A stretch of 64,000 nt of DNA from Cystobasidium ongulense (Eukaryota; Basidiomycota; Cystobasidiomycetes; Cystobasidiales; Cystobasidiaceae), in NCBI GenBank assembly GCA_022835595.1, contig BQUP01000005.1, forward strand, positions 1,054,001-1,118,000, given 5' to 3'. Of this stretch, positions 1-10,843 are shown one piece after another (position 1 is the stretch's first letter; each line of letters starts with the position of its first letter). The position numbers and the translations under genes were made by a program. A model generated the notes under the pieces. It was not told the DNA's origin. It saw only the letters and a program-made list of their open reading frames with translations, and searched no databases.

Positions 1-1689
1 GGTATGCGTCTCATTCCAGGTAAATATCGCTCTACTGCTCTCCCTCTGACTCCAATGCTCCGATCTTCGTAGACTCCGGAGGCATGCTCAAGACTATCAA
101 TGCGCGCGAAGATACCATCAAGTAGGCTACGAACTGTCTGATCTTTGTTCAATGAATACCGCTGACGACTGCACCGTGTCGACAGCGAAGGCTCAAGCAT
201 GTGGAAATCCATCAGAGGTCGCAAGAGATGCATCGTGGTTGCAGAAGGGTAAGCAGACATATTCTCAAAGCGCTGCTTGCATACCGAGTCTTTGGACTCT
301 TTATTTGCTGACTGGACTCCTCCTCCTACATCCAACAGCTTCTACGAATGGCTACACAAGGGCACTGAACGCATCCCATACTTTATCAAACGCAAAGATG
401 GCAAACTTATGTATATGGCCGGCCTTTGGGACAGCGTGACGTGAGTAGCTGATTTGCTCAGTAGTCACAAGAGTAATTGAGCTGACATTGCTCTTTACTC
501 AGCTATGAGGGGGAGGCGAAACCACTTCACACATACACTATTGTCACTACAGATTGCAACAAGCAAATGACTTTCGTAGGTTCATCTGTCTACGGGCTAA
601 GTAAGCTATACATGTACTGATGAACTATTCATGTCTCTTCTCCAGTTACATAATCGAATGCCAGCTATCTTATCGGATCCAGAATCTATCGCTACTTGGC
701 TAGACACATCAGACGGCCAATGGTCACCAAAGCTAGCCAACCTCCTCAAACCATTCGATGGCGAATTAGAAATGTTGGTACTACCTACCTCTCGAGCCTT
801 TTGTACTTTTCGTGCAGTTTGACTTACAAGCATGCTTTCGTCATTCAGTTATCCAGTCCCTCGTGAAGTCGGTAAAGTAGGAACTCAATCAGCAGATTAC
901 CTCAAACCAGTATCAGAACGCAAAGGCAACATAGCAAGCTTTTTCGCGAAACAGACCCAGAAACAGGAAGACAAGAAGTCCGATGTAGCCTCTTCCAAAG
1001 TGACTAAAGAATCTACTTCACCCGATGAAAAGGCCTCTGAGGCCTTTGCCACAGAGGTGAATGAGGAAAAGTCCAAGAAGATTGAAGGCAATGACAAGGA
1101 GGCGGCAGAGAAAGACAAAGTGCCAAGCTCTTCGAGGCAAGAGGTAGAGAACCATAAGACAGAAGCAAAGTTGGAGCATGATGAACTGGATCTGCCTTTA
1201 AACCCCGATGAGGGCGATACAATTGCAAGTGCGGCTGAAACAAAGGACGCCACTACCTCAATACCGACATCTATACAGGAGGAAAGGTCGCCATCGTCGA
1301 CTGATAAGAAGCGCAAGAAAAAAGCAATCATTGTGACTGATGCCAGTCCAGAAGCGGGAGACTCCAAAAAAGAGCCTATCGTTCTGAGCGATCTCGATAG
1401 TGGGACAGATACAAGTGCGAAAAGCGCCAAGTCTAAGAAAAGAAAGGTTAAGAGCAGCGCCAAAAAGGAGTTATCAGAATCAAAAGACACGAGCAAGAAT
1501 AAAAAGCGGAAGATAGAGCCTACAGACTCTTCACAAAAAGAGAAGGCTAAAGAGACTGTGGCGAGTAAATCACCCACCAGAAGCACAAGAAACACACGCA
1601 ATTTGCAGCGGACACAGCAAAAGGCGAAGACGGATGATCAGGGGAATGAGAAACTAGAGAATTTCTTCGAGATAGAAGATGACGATTGA
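1..1689 (+). CDS. HMCES: HMCES/SRAP-domain abasic-site shield protein (5' partial)
   Basis: This is an SRAP-family protein, which in other organisms crosslinks covalently to abasic sites in single-stranded DNA through its Cys2 and protects replication forks. Seven exons are visible: 1-19, 73-121, 186-248, 339-440, 503-575, 646-773 and 849-1689. Together they give 424 residues with the N-terminus, including Cys2, outside the window. Family motifs across the joins are INARED, RCIVVAEGFYEW, YFIKRKDG, GLWD, TIVTTDCN, HNRMPAIL and YPVPREVGKV. The domain is followed by a PCNA-box-like segment (IASFFAK) and about 240 residues of Lys/Glu/Ser-rich disordered tail with basic KKRK clusters that could be nuclear signals. 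The tail is longer than in bacterial SRAP proteins and resembles eukaryotic HMCES. The role comes from the family; the exon joins come from the sequence. Confidence 0.93.
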
Positions 1690-2147
1690 TTTACATCGGA
1701 TTCGAGGTAACGGGCATTGCGGCTATTCAGCTTCGATGCGACCCTTACGAAAGCCAGCTAAGTAAAGGCATTGAACACTATGGTTGAAGAGAGCACCGAA
1801 TTCGAACACAATATCTCGTATGGAAGCCTGCTCGCAGCCTCGGTGTCACAGTCACGAAAGCTCTACAACTCTTTTCACTGGCTAGATCTAGCTCGTCCGA
1901 GATAAGCCAATGGTTTGATGGCCAAGGTATAAAGGGATTGACCCTTTCTTCGGTGTCCCGCCATTGACAGAAGGGAAGACTTCCGCTGTCTATTCCAGCC
2001 CTTTGGTTCAATGCAAGTCAGCAGCAATCAAGACAGCTACTTTGCTCATGTTCGACCGGGCAGACTCGTCATCTTCATCGTTGTAAGCCGAACTAAACCA
2101 GAACAAGCAGACTACCTAGCGGAGACCAAGCTTCTCAGAGAACAACA
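1690..2147. other. Intergenic, no gene seen
   Basis: This stretch between two co-directional genes holds the HMCES 3' region and presumably the promoter of the secreted-protein gene. The only frames are short and lack codon bias or recognisable motifs. Confidence 0.5.
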
Positions 2148-2888
2148 ATGCGCCACAGCATGAAACGCCTATTGGTGGCTCTGGCTGCTTCAGTCATGCT
2201 TCCTTGCGTAATAGCTTCCGAAGTCATGACATTCAGTGGTGCAGCGAGAGACAACGGCGGAGCTTCAGTCAGCTGTCTTGAAGACTCGACTAGGGTTGCC
2301 AATCAAACAATCTGTGACGATTCGTTTGTGAGTCGAAATGAGACCTCCTCTAGTCTAAAGAGGCTGTGCTCAGGGGACTTTCTCTGGACAGGCTGTCGGC
2401 TACGGTAGCAGCGGTGTTCTGTCTGCTAGATGCGAGGCAGAGCAATGCAAAGTTACCTGCATGGAGGTAAGCAGAGCCTGTTCGCCTGTCGTCATGCACC
2501 CTGGACAAGGCCGTTAGCAGGTACTAATAGAGAAAACGCACAGGGTTGGGAACAATCCGAATTTTATTGCAAGCGGGATGATACTTTCGACATTTGCAAG
2601 GATTACGAAACCGCAACACCTCTGGGATGCCATTGTTATACTACTCTGATTCCTACTCCGCAAGGCGACAACGTATGTGGATCTTGTCCTAACATACATG
2701 GTATCAGTCAGACTACATGCGCTTTCACCTTCCTTAACGGTACCCCAGCGCAAAAGACCATAAACATCCCAAGAATATATTGCAACGGAGCGGACCTGAC
2801 TGCTCTATCTGCTGATGGTTTCGATTGTGTTGATGTATCTGCGCCAGTACTCGCTTCATCACCTGCACCTGCCCCAGCACCGGTCTAG
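2148..2888 (+). CDS. Secreted Cys-rich protein of unknown function
   Basis: Exons 2148-2327, 2392-2466 and 2544-2888 join in phase 0 into a 199-residue protein. A tACTAAT branch point lies 20 bases before the last acceptor. The N-terminus is a clear signal peptide (basic MRHSMKR, then a hydrophobic stretch ending near VIAS). The mature part carries about 14 cysteines, many in close pairs (CEAEQCKVTC, GCHCY, CGSC), as expected of a disulfide-stabilised extracellular protein. It ends in an Ala-Pro repeat (PAPAPAPV). I do not recognise the family. Size, secretion and Cys content fit a fungal effector-like or cell-wall-associated protein, but that is inference. The start is the first of two in-frame ATGs. 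Confidence 0.78.
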
Positions 2889-3460
2889 GTGCCAGGCTAG
2901 GAATGAGAAATTTTGGGCTTTGGCGTGCCGGGCACGTTGAAGACGCAATTCGATGTAGGCTCGACAGTTGTAGGTATAGATAGCTGGTGGCCGATGGCGG
3001 TCCGATGATCCAATATCCTTTCGTCCCATAGTTTCCAATCAGTCTGCTTCATTCGGTTTGCAACAAATTACTAGTCAAACCGCAGCAAATTTAACGTGCT
3101 TGGCACTTGTTCTGCACTTCCTCGGCAAGATTTTGCTCGTTACACTGATTGAAAAAAGTCCATTTAGAGTTGAATTGCTAGGCTAACTACAGCGCAGTGA
3201 GAAGGAATGCGGTATGCAGTGTGATCTGGACGCATGTGGTTGGAAATTGGCCAACTTCGTTTTGATGGTATGGGAATACACTTGTCTGATAGTACTGAAA
3301 ACTAGGTGCGCCTTTGTATTATTGATGACTTTGTTGCTGAACTAAGATCTAGCCAATAAATAACTGTCTTCCCACAGCAGCCTTGTGTACGAATACTTAG
3401 TCATTTAGTCTGAAATTGAGACATAAAACTGAAAACATCTAGATGTCATGAACATAAAGC
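2889..3460. other. Convergent intergenic region
   Basis: This is the 3' flank shared by the secreted-protein gene and the CENP-B-like gene. It is AT-rich near 3340-3460 and has no supported frame or RNA. Confidence 0.5.
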
Positions 3461-6400
3461 CTACGTGGATCTAGGTGGAGTCAAAGTTGGTATCTGAGAG
3501 ATGTGTGCTTGCCTCAACTGCACAAGAAGAGCTTCAAGGGCCTCTGTCTGCGACGAGGTTGCGAGATTTGATCTCATCGACTCTGTAGAGTCATCTTCGT
3601 GCAAGAAGCTGACAACCTTCCTAAGGGAAAGATAGGCTTCATGGAGCGAGACCTTGGTGTTTTGGCTGGAAATAGAAGGTGCAGCTGCATCTGCTGCGGC
3701 AAAAGTGCCAAAGATAGGGGTTGTCACAGCACTCATTGAATAGCTGTGTCCATGTCCATAGGAAGACCCAGTACCGCTACCGCTTGAAAAGGACAGATCG
3801 CCACCGCTTGAAACTGTTGCACGTCGAGCATGTGGTGCTTGAGCGTACGTATGCCCAAGTTGAGGTGCATAGTGTTGTTGGTGTTGGAACGGTGGCATGC
3901 CATCTTGTGACTGGTGCTGAGCTAGGTCAACCTGCATTGTACTCGCCTCACTACTAGCATCTGCAGGGGTCAGAGTTGAGTCTGCCAGATGGAGCACATT
4001 ATCGTCGCGCTTGTTTGACATGCTCATACTCGAATACAAGGGCATAGGATCTGTCTGTGAGCGATGTAGAGGTACATTGTGCTGATTCATGAGATACGGC
4101 TCTTGATGCGACGGTGATGACATTGAGGCGTAACCGTAATTTACAGGATGAGCATGCTGCCCGGCATCGTGTGTATTAGCAGCGAAAGGAACCAATTGCG
4201 AATGCTGAGCGTCTCCAGGAGCAGAGTATATCCTCGACCGCATGGAATAGATTGTACTGCCTTGATGGGTGTCAAATGTTCCTTGCTGATGTGGCGAAGC
4301 TGTCGTGTTTTCATGAGGGTATGAAAAGGCTTCGTACCCAACTGCATTCTGTTCTACTGAAGCGGTGAGATGTGACATGTCAAGGGGCTGTCCAGCCTCA
4401 ATAGTTGCCAGAGGATGCGAGTGCTGTGACTGTAGACCGGGCGAGGCGTTGAGAGACAAATTGAAGTTGATCCCCGCTTGTTGGAGACGCGTGGTCGGTG
4501 GACCTGCCGTATACATCTGATTATACTGGTGATCGCCACTTTGAGGTGTGTATGAAACAACATTGTACAGTCTTCGCTGGATCGGAGTTGACGTTTGTGC
4601 CGTTGCACCAACTGAGCCAACCTGAGCAGACGGAGGCATGATCTGACCGAGTTCAGAGCCGGTCGAGATTGTAGGAGAGGGAAATGGAGACGAGTCTGTA
4701 GAATGCGGGGTTGAGGATTGCTGTTGATGTGTACTGCTTGTACTCAATGGTTGCATGTTCAAATTCGAGAAAGAAGATCCCCGGGATCGTAAATCAACAC
4801 TGCTACTGGAATTCTCCATGTCTGTACTGCCATACTCTCTATGCTCGACCAGATCAGGTAAGCTGATGCTTGAACTGCTGAGAGATGATAGCCCACGCTT
4901 TTGCCGCCGGTGACGAATAGATGAAGCGACTCGGCCCATAGCCAATTGAGGCGACTGCACGTGAACAGACAGGCTGTCTGAGGTGCTCTCTGCTTGCGCC
5001 TGATTCAGTTGACCGCTTCCATGATTCGTCTTGTCCTCTCCAGATGTTATTGTCTTTTCACCTGAATCTGCATCACTGTCCATGATTTCCTCACTTGGAT
5101 CTCGTGAAGATGTTGAAGAAGACGACATTAAGGAAGGAGGTATAGCATCCAAATCGAATTTGCCCGCCTTGTACTTTGCACGTTCTTTGAAGTTTTCCAA
5201 CCAACCGGCAGAAGCTTTGAACGAGCCAGACTCAATTTTAAGTTGTTCAGCGAATTCTAACGCTTTGGTTCTAACACTCTCGTCACTCAGGGTAACATTA
5301 TTCCTAGTTTGCCCCTTACCCCATTCAATTACCATCGCTTCCATTTCTGGATGCCTACCGATTCTATTCTTGTATAATTTTCCTTCTCTCGTCTTCCTTT
5401 CAGAAGTTGGCGATACTGGGATGCTATTATCGTCTGAAACTGAGAACCATTTCGCTTTTTGTTTGAGTATTTTCGATACGGTTGAACGCTCTACTCCAAA
5501 CATACTTCCTATATGTTCATGTTTGACACGCGGATTCGCTTCTGCATACTGACAGAGCGCTCTTCTGTCCAAGTTGGAAAGGCGCATAGCCCTTCTAGGG
5601 GTAGAAGTAGACGAAGAGAGATCCCCGAAGGATGAAGAGGCAGAAGAAGAGGCAGAAGCGCTCAACGGACCGAAGTTGGAATAGGTAGCAGAGGAAACGC
5701 TAGGACTTCGCGAATGAGTAGCCGAGGAGGCATTCATAGATGTCCCACCTGCGCTACTGCTCGATACAGAACTGCGAGGTGCGAATCTCATGTAGCTCTC
5801 ATCCGAAGGTTCAAGTTTGAACATTCCGCTCCGACCCTGTACTTGCCGGACTCCACCGGATTGGGCACCCTTCCCACTGATAGCGAAAGTTGTCGTACTA
5901 GCAGGCGCGCTGGTCGGTGGGGTTGGAGCAATGAAATGAGAATCGTTTGTGTTTTGTGTACGATGCGAAGACTGCGACGCAGAACTGTGTGCCATATCTT
6001 CAGACTGCTGATATTGACGCATTGCAGAGGCAGATAGCAACGAGATAGTGTGGGACAGCGACAGCCGGAGCAGATTGAGCGGATAGAGATGATTAGGTCA
6101 GCCCCATAGAAAAAGACATTCACATATGACAGTCTGTCTTTCTGCCGCGCCGCTTACGCGCAACGCACATCGCATGTGGTGTAGCGTAGCGGAATAGGCG
6201 ACATGCGATTCGAACAGGCATGCCGCCCACATGACGCGCGAGCGGAGACAGCCAGCAGAGAGAACAAAGGGGTGACTATGCAAGGATTGGTATAGGCAAA
6301 ACTCACTTGATGCATATGTCTCCGAGGGTAACGCGATGATCTCCCCAATATATGATCTGAAGATTCTGGGTTTGACTTGGACGACACAGAAGTACTGGCG

Positions 6401-7440
6401 AGTGAGCTAGAGCCAGATCCCGAATTTGAGCTAGACGACGAGTGAAAGTGAGGTTGGAGCTGATGTTGCGAAGGGTGTTGCTGCTGATACTGTGTTGCGT
6501 TCTGTCCCAGCGAATTGTGAATAAGGGGGGCGGGACTCGCGATATAGTATGGTGTAGCAATATGCAGAAAAGGTAAAGAGGAAGAAGATGAGGGTGGTGC
6601 TTGTGGTTCATGGGGTTGTCGGACAGGCTGGACAGAGGGAGGACGCTGCTGCTCGTTTCCTGCATCGCCCAAGGAGACCGTGGACGCGAACACCGAAGAA
6701 GGCATTGAATGGTGCCTTACGGGAGCGCTGCCTCCAGTCTCTACGATATGCTGTTGCTGCTGTTGCGCTGATGGTGCTGCAGCAGGCTTGTCGGACGAAA
6801 GCATAGTCCTGTATCCGGGAGGCACGTCAAACAGTGGGGAAGCCTGCATTGAAGAAGGATCATTTTGTCCAACATTTGAAGAAGTGGTCGAAGAAGTAGA
6901 GTGAGAAACTGATGATGGAGTCTGAGGCAGGCTCGAGTGCGAATAATGAGTATGCGAAGGCTGGGATATTGTAGAGGGTCCGGTAGTAGCGGCAGATTCG
7001 CCTGACGATACTGATCCAGAACCTACCGATCCAGACGAGTTAGGAGGTTCATTCGAGTCAGTAGGCTGGTGGAACTGCTGTTCTGCGTGAGGGTGCTGAT
7101 GCTGATATTGATGCTGGGCATAGCCGGTTTGCGTATATCCTGATGTTTGGACGCCAGAGGAGGAGGAAGCGGGACGACTAGCTAATTCAGCGGGAGTGAC
7201 AGGATTGGAATCATAGTCGTATAGAGGAGCGTGTGCAAGAGTATATTGATAAGGCTGCTGGTTTGGGTATTGTTGGTGCTGTTGGTATTGCTGCTGCCGG
7301 TGTTGCTGGTGCTGCTGATGATGCTGGAGTGAATTTAGATGATGATGTTGGTCCTCTGGAGATACTGCCCATTGGGCTTGTTGTTGCTGTTGCTGTTGCG
7401 CTTGTGAATTATCATAGAGATGGTGACCATGGCCGAACAT
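3461..7440 (-). CDS. CENP-B/pogo-type DNA-binding protein, no transposase core
   Basis: Two exons (7440-6307 and 6007-3461) join in phase 0 through a 299-base intron with a GTGAGT donor and a CTAATC branch point, giving about 1226 residues. Residues about 515-570 match the CENP-B N-terminal helix-turn-helix (RRALCQYAEANP, IGSMFGVERSTVSKILKQK). Residues about 590-660 match the second, Tc5/CENP-B-type HTH (FKASAGWLENFKERAK). The DDE catalytic domain normally found in pogo/Tigger transposases is absent. The rest is low complexity: a Gln/His-rich N-terminus (QQQQQQQ, HHLNSLQHHQQHQQH) and long Ser/Thr/Gln/Pro regions. It is probably a domesticated transposase DNA-binding module acting as a nuclear transcription or chromatin factor. 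The start at MFGHGHH is chosen because the coding-like Gln-rich sequence begins there; an in-frame ATG at 7569 is an alternative. Confidence 0.85.
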
Positions 7441-8640
7441 AGCCTTGTTCTTTATCCCAAGTGGCGTAAACCACAGTATTAGGTTTAAACCGCTTGAGGG
7501 AAACTCCGGGCGGGGAGACTGAGCAGTATCTAGAGCCAACAGACGCGTATCTCTCGAGTCTTCATCCAAGTATGTAGCGAGTATCGGCTGCTACAAGCTG
7601 ATTGATCGGAAAGACGGGACCGGCCGAGCGAGGCCTGGAAGCAATCAGCAAGGCGCGTCCAGAGGAAGGAAGGCAGAGGGAGAGATAATGCAATGACGAG
7701 GGGAGAGAGTGGAGATACAGAGGGCACAGATGGGAGAGACGGCTGGAAGTGAGAAAGCGCCCTGTCTTGTGCAGACGGAAAATCAGACCCGGGTACAGCG
7801 TCTGGAAGAAAGAGCCCGCCCGCCCGTCGGTCGGTCGAGGCTGCGAGATGGGTATGCGTGACTGAACGAGGGCAAGCGTATGGCCTGTTCGACAGTAGAT
7901 ATTGTTGGGACAGGATACGGCGCAGTCTGGCCAGCTTGTGCTGTGTTGCGGTCCACACGGGAGTGGAGAGCAGAGCGCACTGAACTGAAAGCTCGACGGA
8001 GATGGTCAAGCAGAGTGGAAGCAAGTCAGCGAGAGTAGCAGCATGGCTAGTTGAGCGTGCCTGTAGCCAGCACGGGTCTCAATCAAGCCCACCTTGCTTG
8101 TGCTTCCCTCTGCTTGCTGTGTCTAAAGCTTCCTTGCAATTGCTCTTCCTTGACCAGCGACTTCTTCTTTTTCGTCGGTCGTCGTTGATTTTGGAACCGT
8201 GTCAACCAGAGAAAGCAACGGCTAGCACAGCTCTGGCGCGTGGTAGGACGTATGGTGAGACAGATCCGGATGTCCTGCAGCCTTGATTTGTTATCCACCC
8301 AGCCATGCATACAACAATTGCAATCGCCGCAATTCACTTGCCGCAGAGCTCCAGTACAAGATTGATTTCGCCACGTAAAGCCGATGCTTCATTCCCTCGC
8401 ATAAGCTATCTCGACTAGCATCTACAACACTACCGGTACTGCACACGGCCATCTATCTTAACGTTCTCTCATCCTCCTTCTCCACCTATTCTCTTCTTCC
8501 TTCCAGTCCTTTTCACACTACTTTCCGCTATTTATGATGATTATCACTTTTTCCATCCCAGCCGACGAGGACCCTGGTTTTGTGTTTCATGTCTCTCCGA
8601 TAGCTACAATCTAATGCGTCCTCGGATGTCGCTTCCTTGC
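7441..8640. promoter_or_regulatory. Upstream region of the CENP-B-like gene
   Basis: This probably contains the promoter and leader of the leftward CENP-B-like gene. Pyrimidine-rich runs on the minus strand around 7610-7770 and on the plus strand around 8100-8200 and 8460-8560 look like fungal leader or promoter tracts. Small frames here lack recognisable domains. A palindromic TACCGGTA at 8431 is an outlier of the motif cluster further right. Confidence 0.4.
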
Positions 8641-8740
8641 TTGCTTGCCTCTCCAGCCTGGTTTTTTGATCATTACGGAAACTATAGACCCGCTAGGTAA
8701 TGTACATGGTTTGGGGCACCTTACAGCAGTAGAAGGAAAC

Positions 8741-9891
8741 CCGGTAATCCCATTTTCGCATACCGGTGCGGTACTGACACAAGGCGCACGTACATACGAC
8801 TTAGCTGGGATACCGTAAATTACGGTGCTCCTTCTAGTTACTACTGCACCTGTAGTACTGATAGTTCATCTGCAGGGCCAGTAGCACTAGCAGCATTCGT
8901 ATACGGTAGATACTATATAAGTTACCTACAACTACGGTAGTGTGAGCGGATTCTTGTAAGATGATCATACGCGTTGATCGTAAGCGATTAAAGCTGCGCT
9001 ATAGAAGTAGGTTCAGCAATACCGTACTAGGCGATCAGATATCCGCATGCCCGCTGGATAGCGCTAGGACTGTACCATCTCATCTCAGCACCATATCATA
9101 TGCACGGAACAGTCTTGCTCTCAACAGAATCAATTACCTCCATCACAATAATGAACAGTTCCGCTCTGCAAAAGCGACATGACCGACGGCCTGTACCTAT
9201 CTGTCGAAACTAAGAAAGTTTAGCAACGACCCGTAAATTTAGTCTTCAATTGGCTTTGCTCGTATTTTATGGTATGGGTAACCGTTACCGTATCACAAGT
9301 TATGGCACGGTTGGTCGGTACCTCCCGAATAATCACGGCGCACAGTACCGTTGTGAAGGGGTCACCTGTCAGCCCGACCTGCCATGTCACCCAGAACATG
9401 TGGTTGTCGAAATTTGGCCGTTTCGGACTCCGTAACGTTCTCGGTCCCACAAGGCCAAAAGCCTGTTATCGTTCACGTACTTTCCGTGGCTCCCGTCGGA
9501 TTGTGCTGATGATCTTCAGGGGAGTCACAGGCTTGGGTACCGTAATTACAGGCTTACAGGTTGCGGCAGTACCGTACTTGTGCATGATTATTATTGCGCC
9601 TACATACCGTGTTGTACAGGTATCTCACCTTGATTATGCCACCCGATCCGCCCGAAGCTTTTTCCAAGCGCTGCAGCTGCGGAGACGAATTCTAGCGCAC
9701 TGAATAACTCAGCTGCCTTGGTGCCAGCTCTCGCCAGCTCCAAGCGTCTAGTCTAGGCAAAGTACTTCTCTTATTACTGCCGCTCTCTCCACCGCTTGCA
9801 ACGGCATCATCGAGCTGGCCGCGATCTCACTAAAGCCATGCACGCGAAGGATGTCTCAAATATATTAACTTAGTACGGAGGCCGCACGGTA
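8741..9891. promoter_or_regulatory. Gene-free region with clustered TACCGT/ACGGTA motifs
   Basis: Exact TACCGT or ACGGTA hexamers occur at about 8811, 8903, 8934, 9020, 9286, 9346, 9538, 9570, 9605 and 9886. That is ten in about 1.1 kb, where roughly 0.5 is expected for one hexamer on both strands at even base use. Near matches (CGGTAC, TACCGG, TACGGTG) add to these. At 8812-8826 two copies form an inverted pair, ACCGTAA-A-TTACGGT, with 7-base arms. No long recognisable coding sequence explains the pattern. It could be a regulatory cluster or a structural chromosome site. Its function is unknown. Confidence 0.5.
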
Positions 9892-10843
9892 TGAGATAAA
9901 AATACGACTTGCAGTAGATAATTGCCCCAGCGGCTGTAGCTCGGTCGTATCATATTGATATGTCTTGGAGAATAGGAAACTTGGGGCCCCGGGAAGTGTG
10001 ATCGCCGTAAGTTAGAGCTTCGGCTCATCCGAGTCTTGCGCCGAACATCTGAGTGCAAGGGATAAGCAGGGCCACCTGCCAGCCTTGGGTTACTGCAGTA
10101 TGAGAACGTAAGAGAAGGCACCTCACTTTGAGTGTGCCCCGTGTGACCCGTCGAGCTACGATGGCCTTGTCGCTAGTGCTGCGATTTGGAGTAGAAGTGC
10201 CCGCTATTAGAATGCTTCAATGCAGGTAGTCAGACGCCGTGAGACTGTGGTGGTGTCCCGAATATCAACTGGGAAAGAGCAGCATGTTCGTGATGCTGTT
10301 CGCTGTCCAGCCTTGCACGGGATGGTATGAGAGCTGTACATGGTATCTTCAATTTAGGAAACGGGTACTCCCTACTTGGTTCAAGTTGCAGCCGATAGGC
10401 CATGTCACTCAGCCAGACTTGCGAGCCATCAACTCGAGCTTATCAGACATCGACACGCCATACAAGACGCGCTGCTCTATCGTCTCTGAATGGCTTCCTC
10501 GTATTATAGCTGCCATACTGACTGCATCATGGCAGGCAGAGTGCTCTTCCAAGCAAGCAGCCAACGCCACCGAGACTCTCTGAACGGCGATGCCCACGAT
10601 GGCCTGCAAGCCACATCGAGGAAGTCAGATACTCTTACCTGATGCATGGCTCATCACTGCTGCTTGCATGCATAACTAGACGACGCTGTCCATGAGACGG
10701 ACGTGATCGAGAATTTTCAAAGAGCTTTCAAGGCAATCCAAAGGACAGCTTCCATTCACTCGCATCTACATCAACAGCAGCATACACCACAGCTAGCAAA
10801 GCAGTGCAACCCTGAAACGCTGGAGACCGCATACAAGCGCAAG
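9892..10843. other. Gene-poor region upstream of the DNAJC7-like gene
   Basis: This is the right part of the 3.4 kb gap. It contains short unsupported frames and, at its right end, the presumed leader of the co-chaperone gene. I see no RNA gene, element termini or coding-like sequence. Confidence 0.45.

Noticed and set aside
897-1601. 234-codon minus-strand frame opposite HMCES
   Set aside because: It mirrors the Lys/Glu/Ser-rich HMCES tail, which yields open antisense frames. No ATG context, splice signals or domain support it.
9269-9703. 144-codon plus-strand frame in the motif-rich gap
   Set aside because: No known domain, no promoter or splice features, and amino acid use unlike neighbouring proteins. 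It falls in the TACCGT cluster and is most likely chance.
10239-10583. 114-codon plus-strand frame upstream of the DNAJC7-like gene
   Set aside because: The composition is not coding-like and no family is recognisable.
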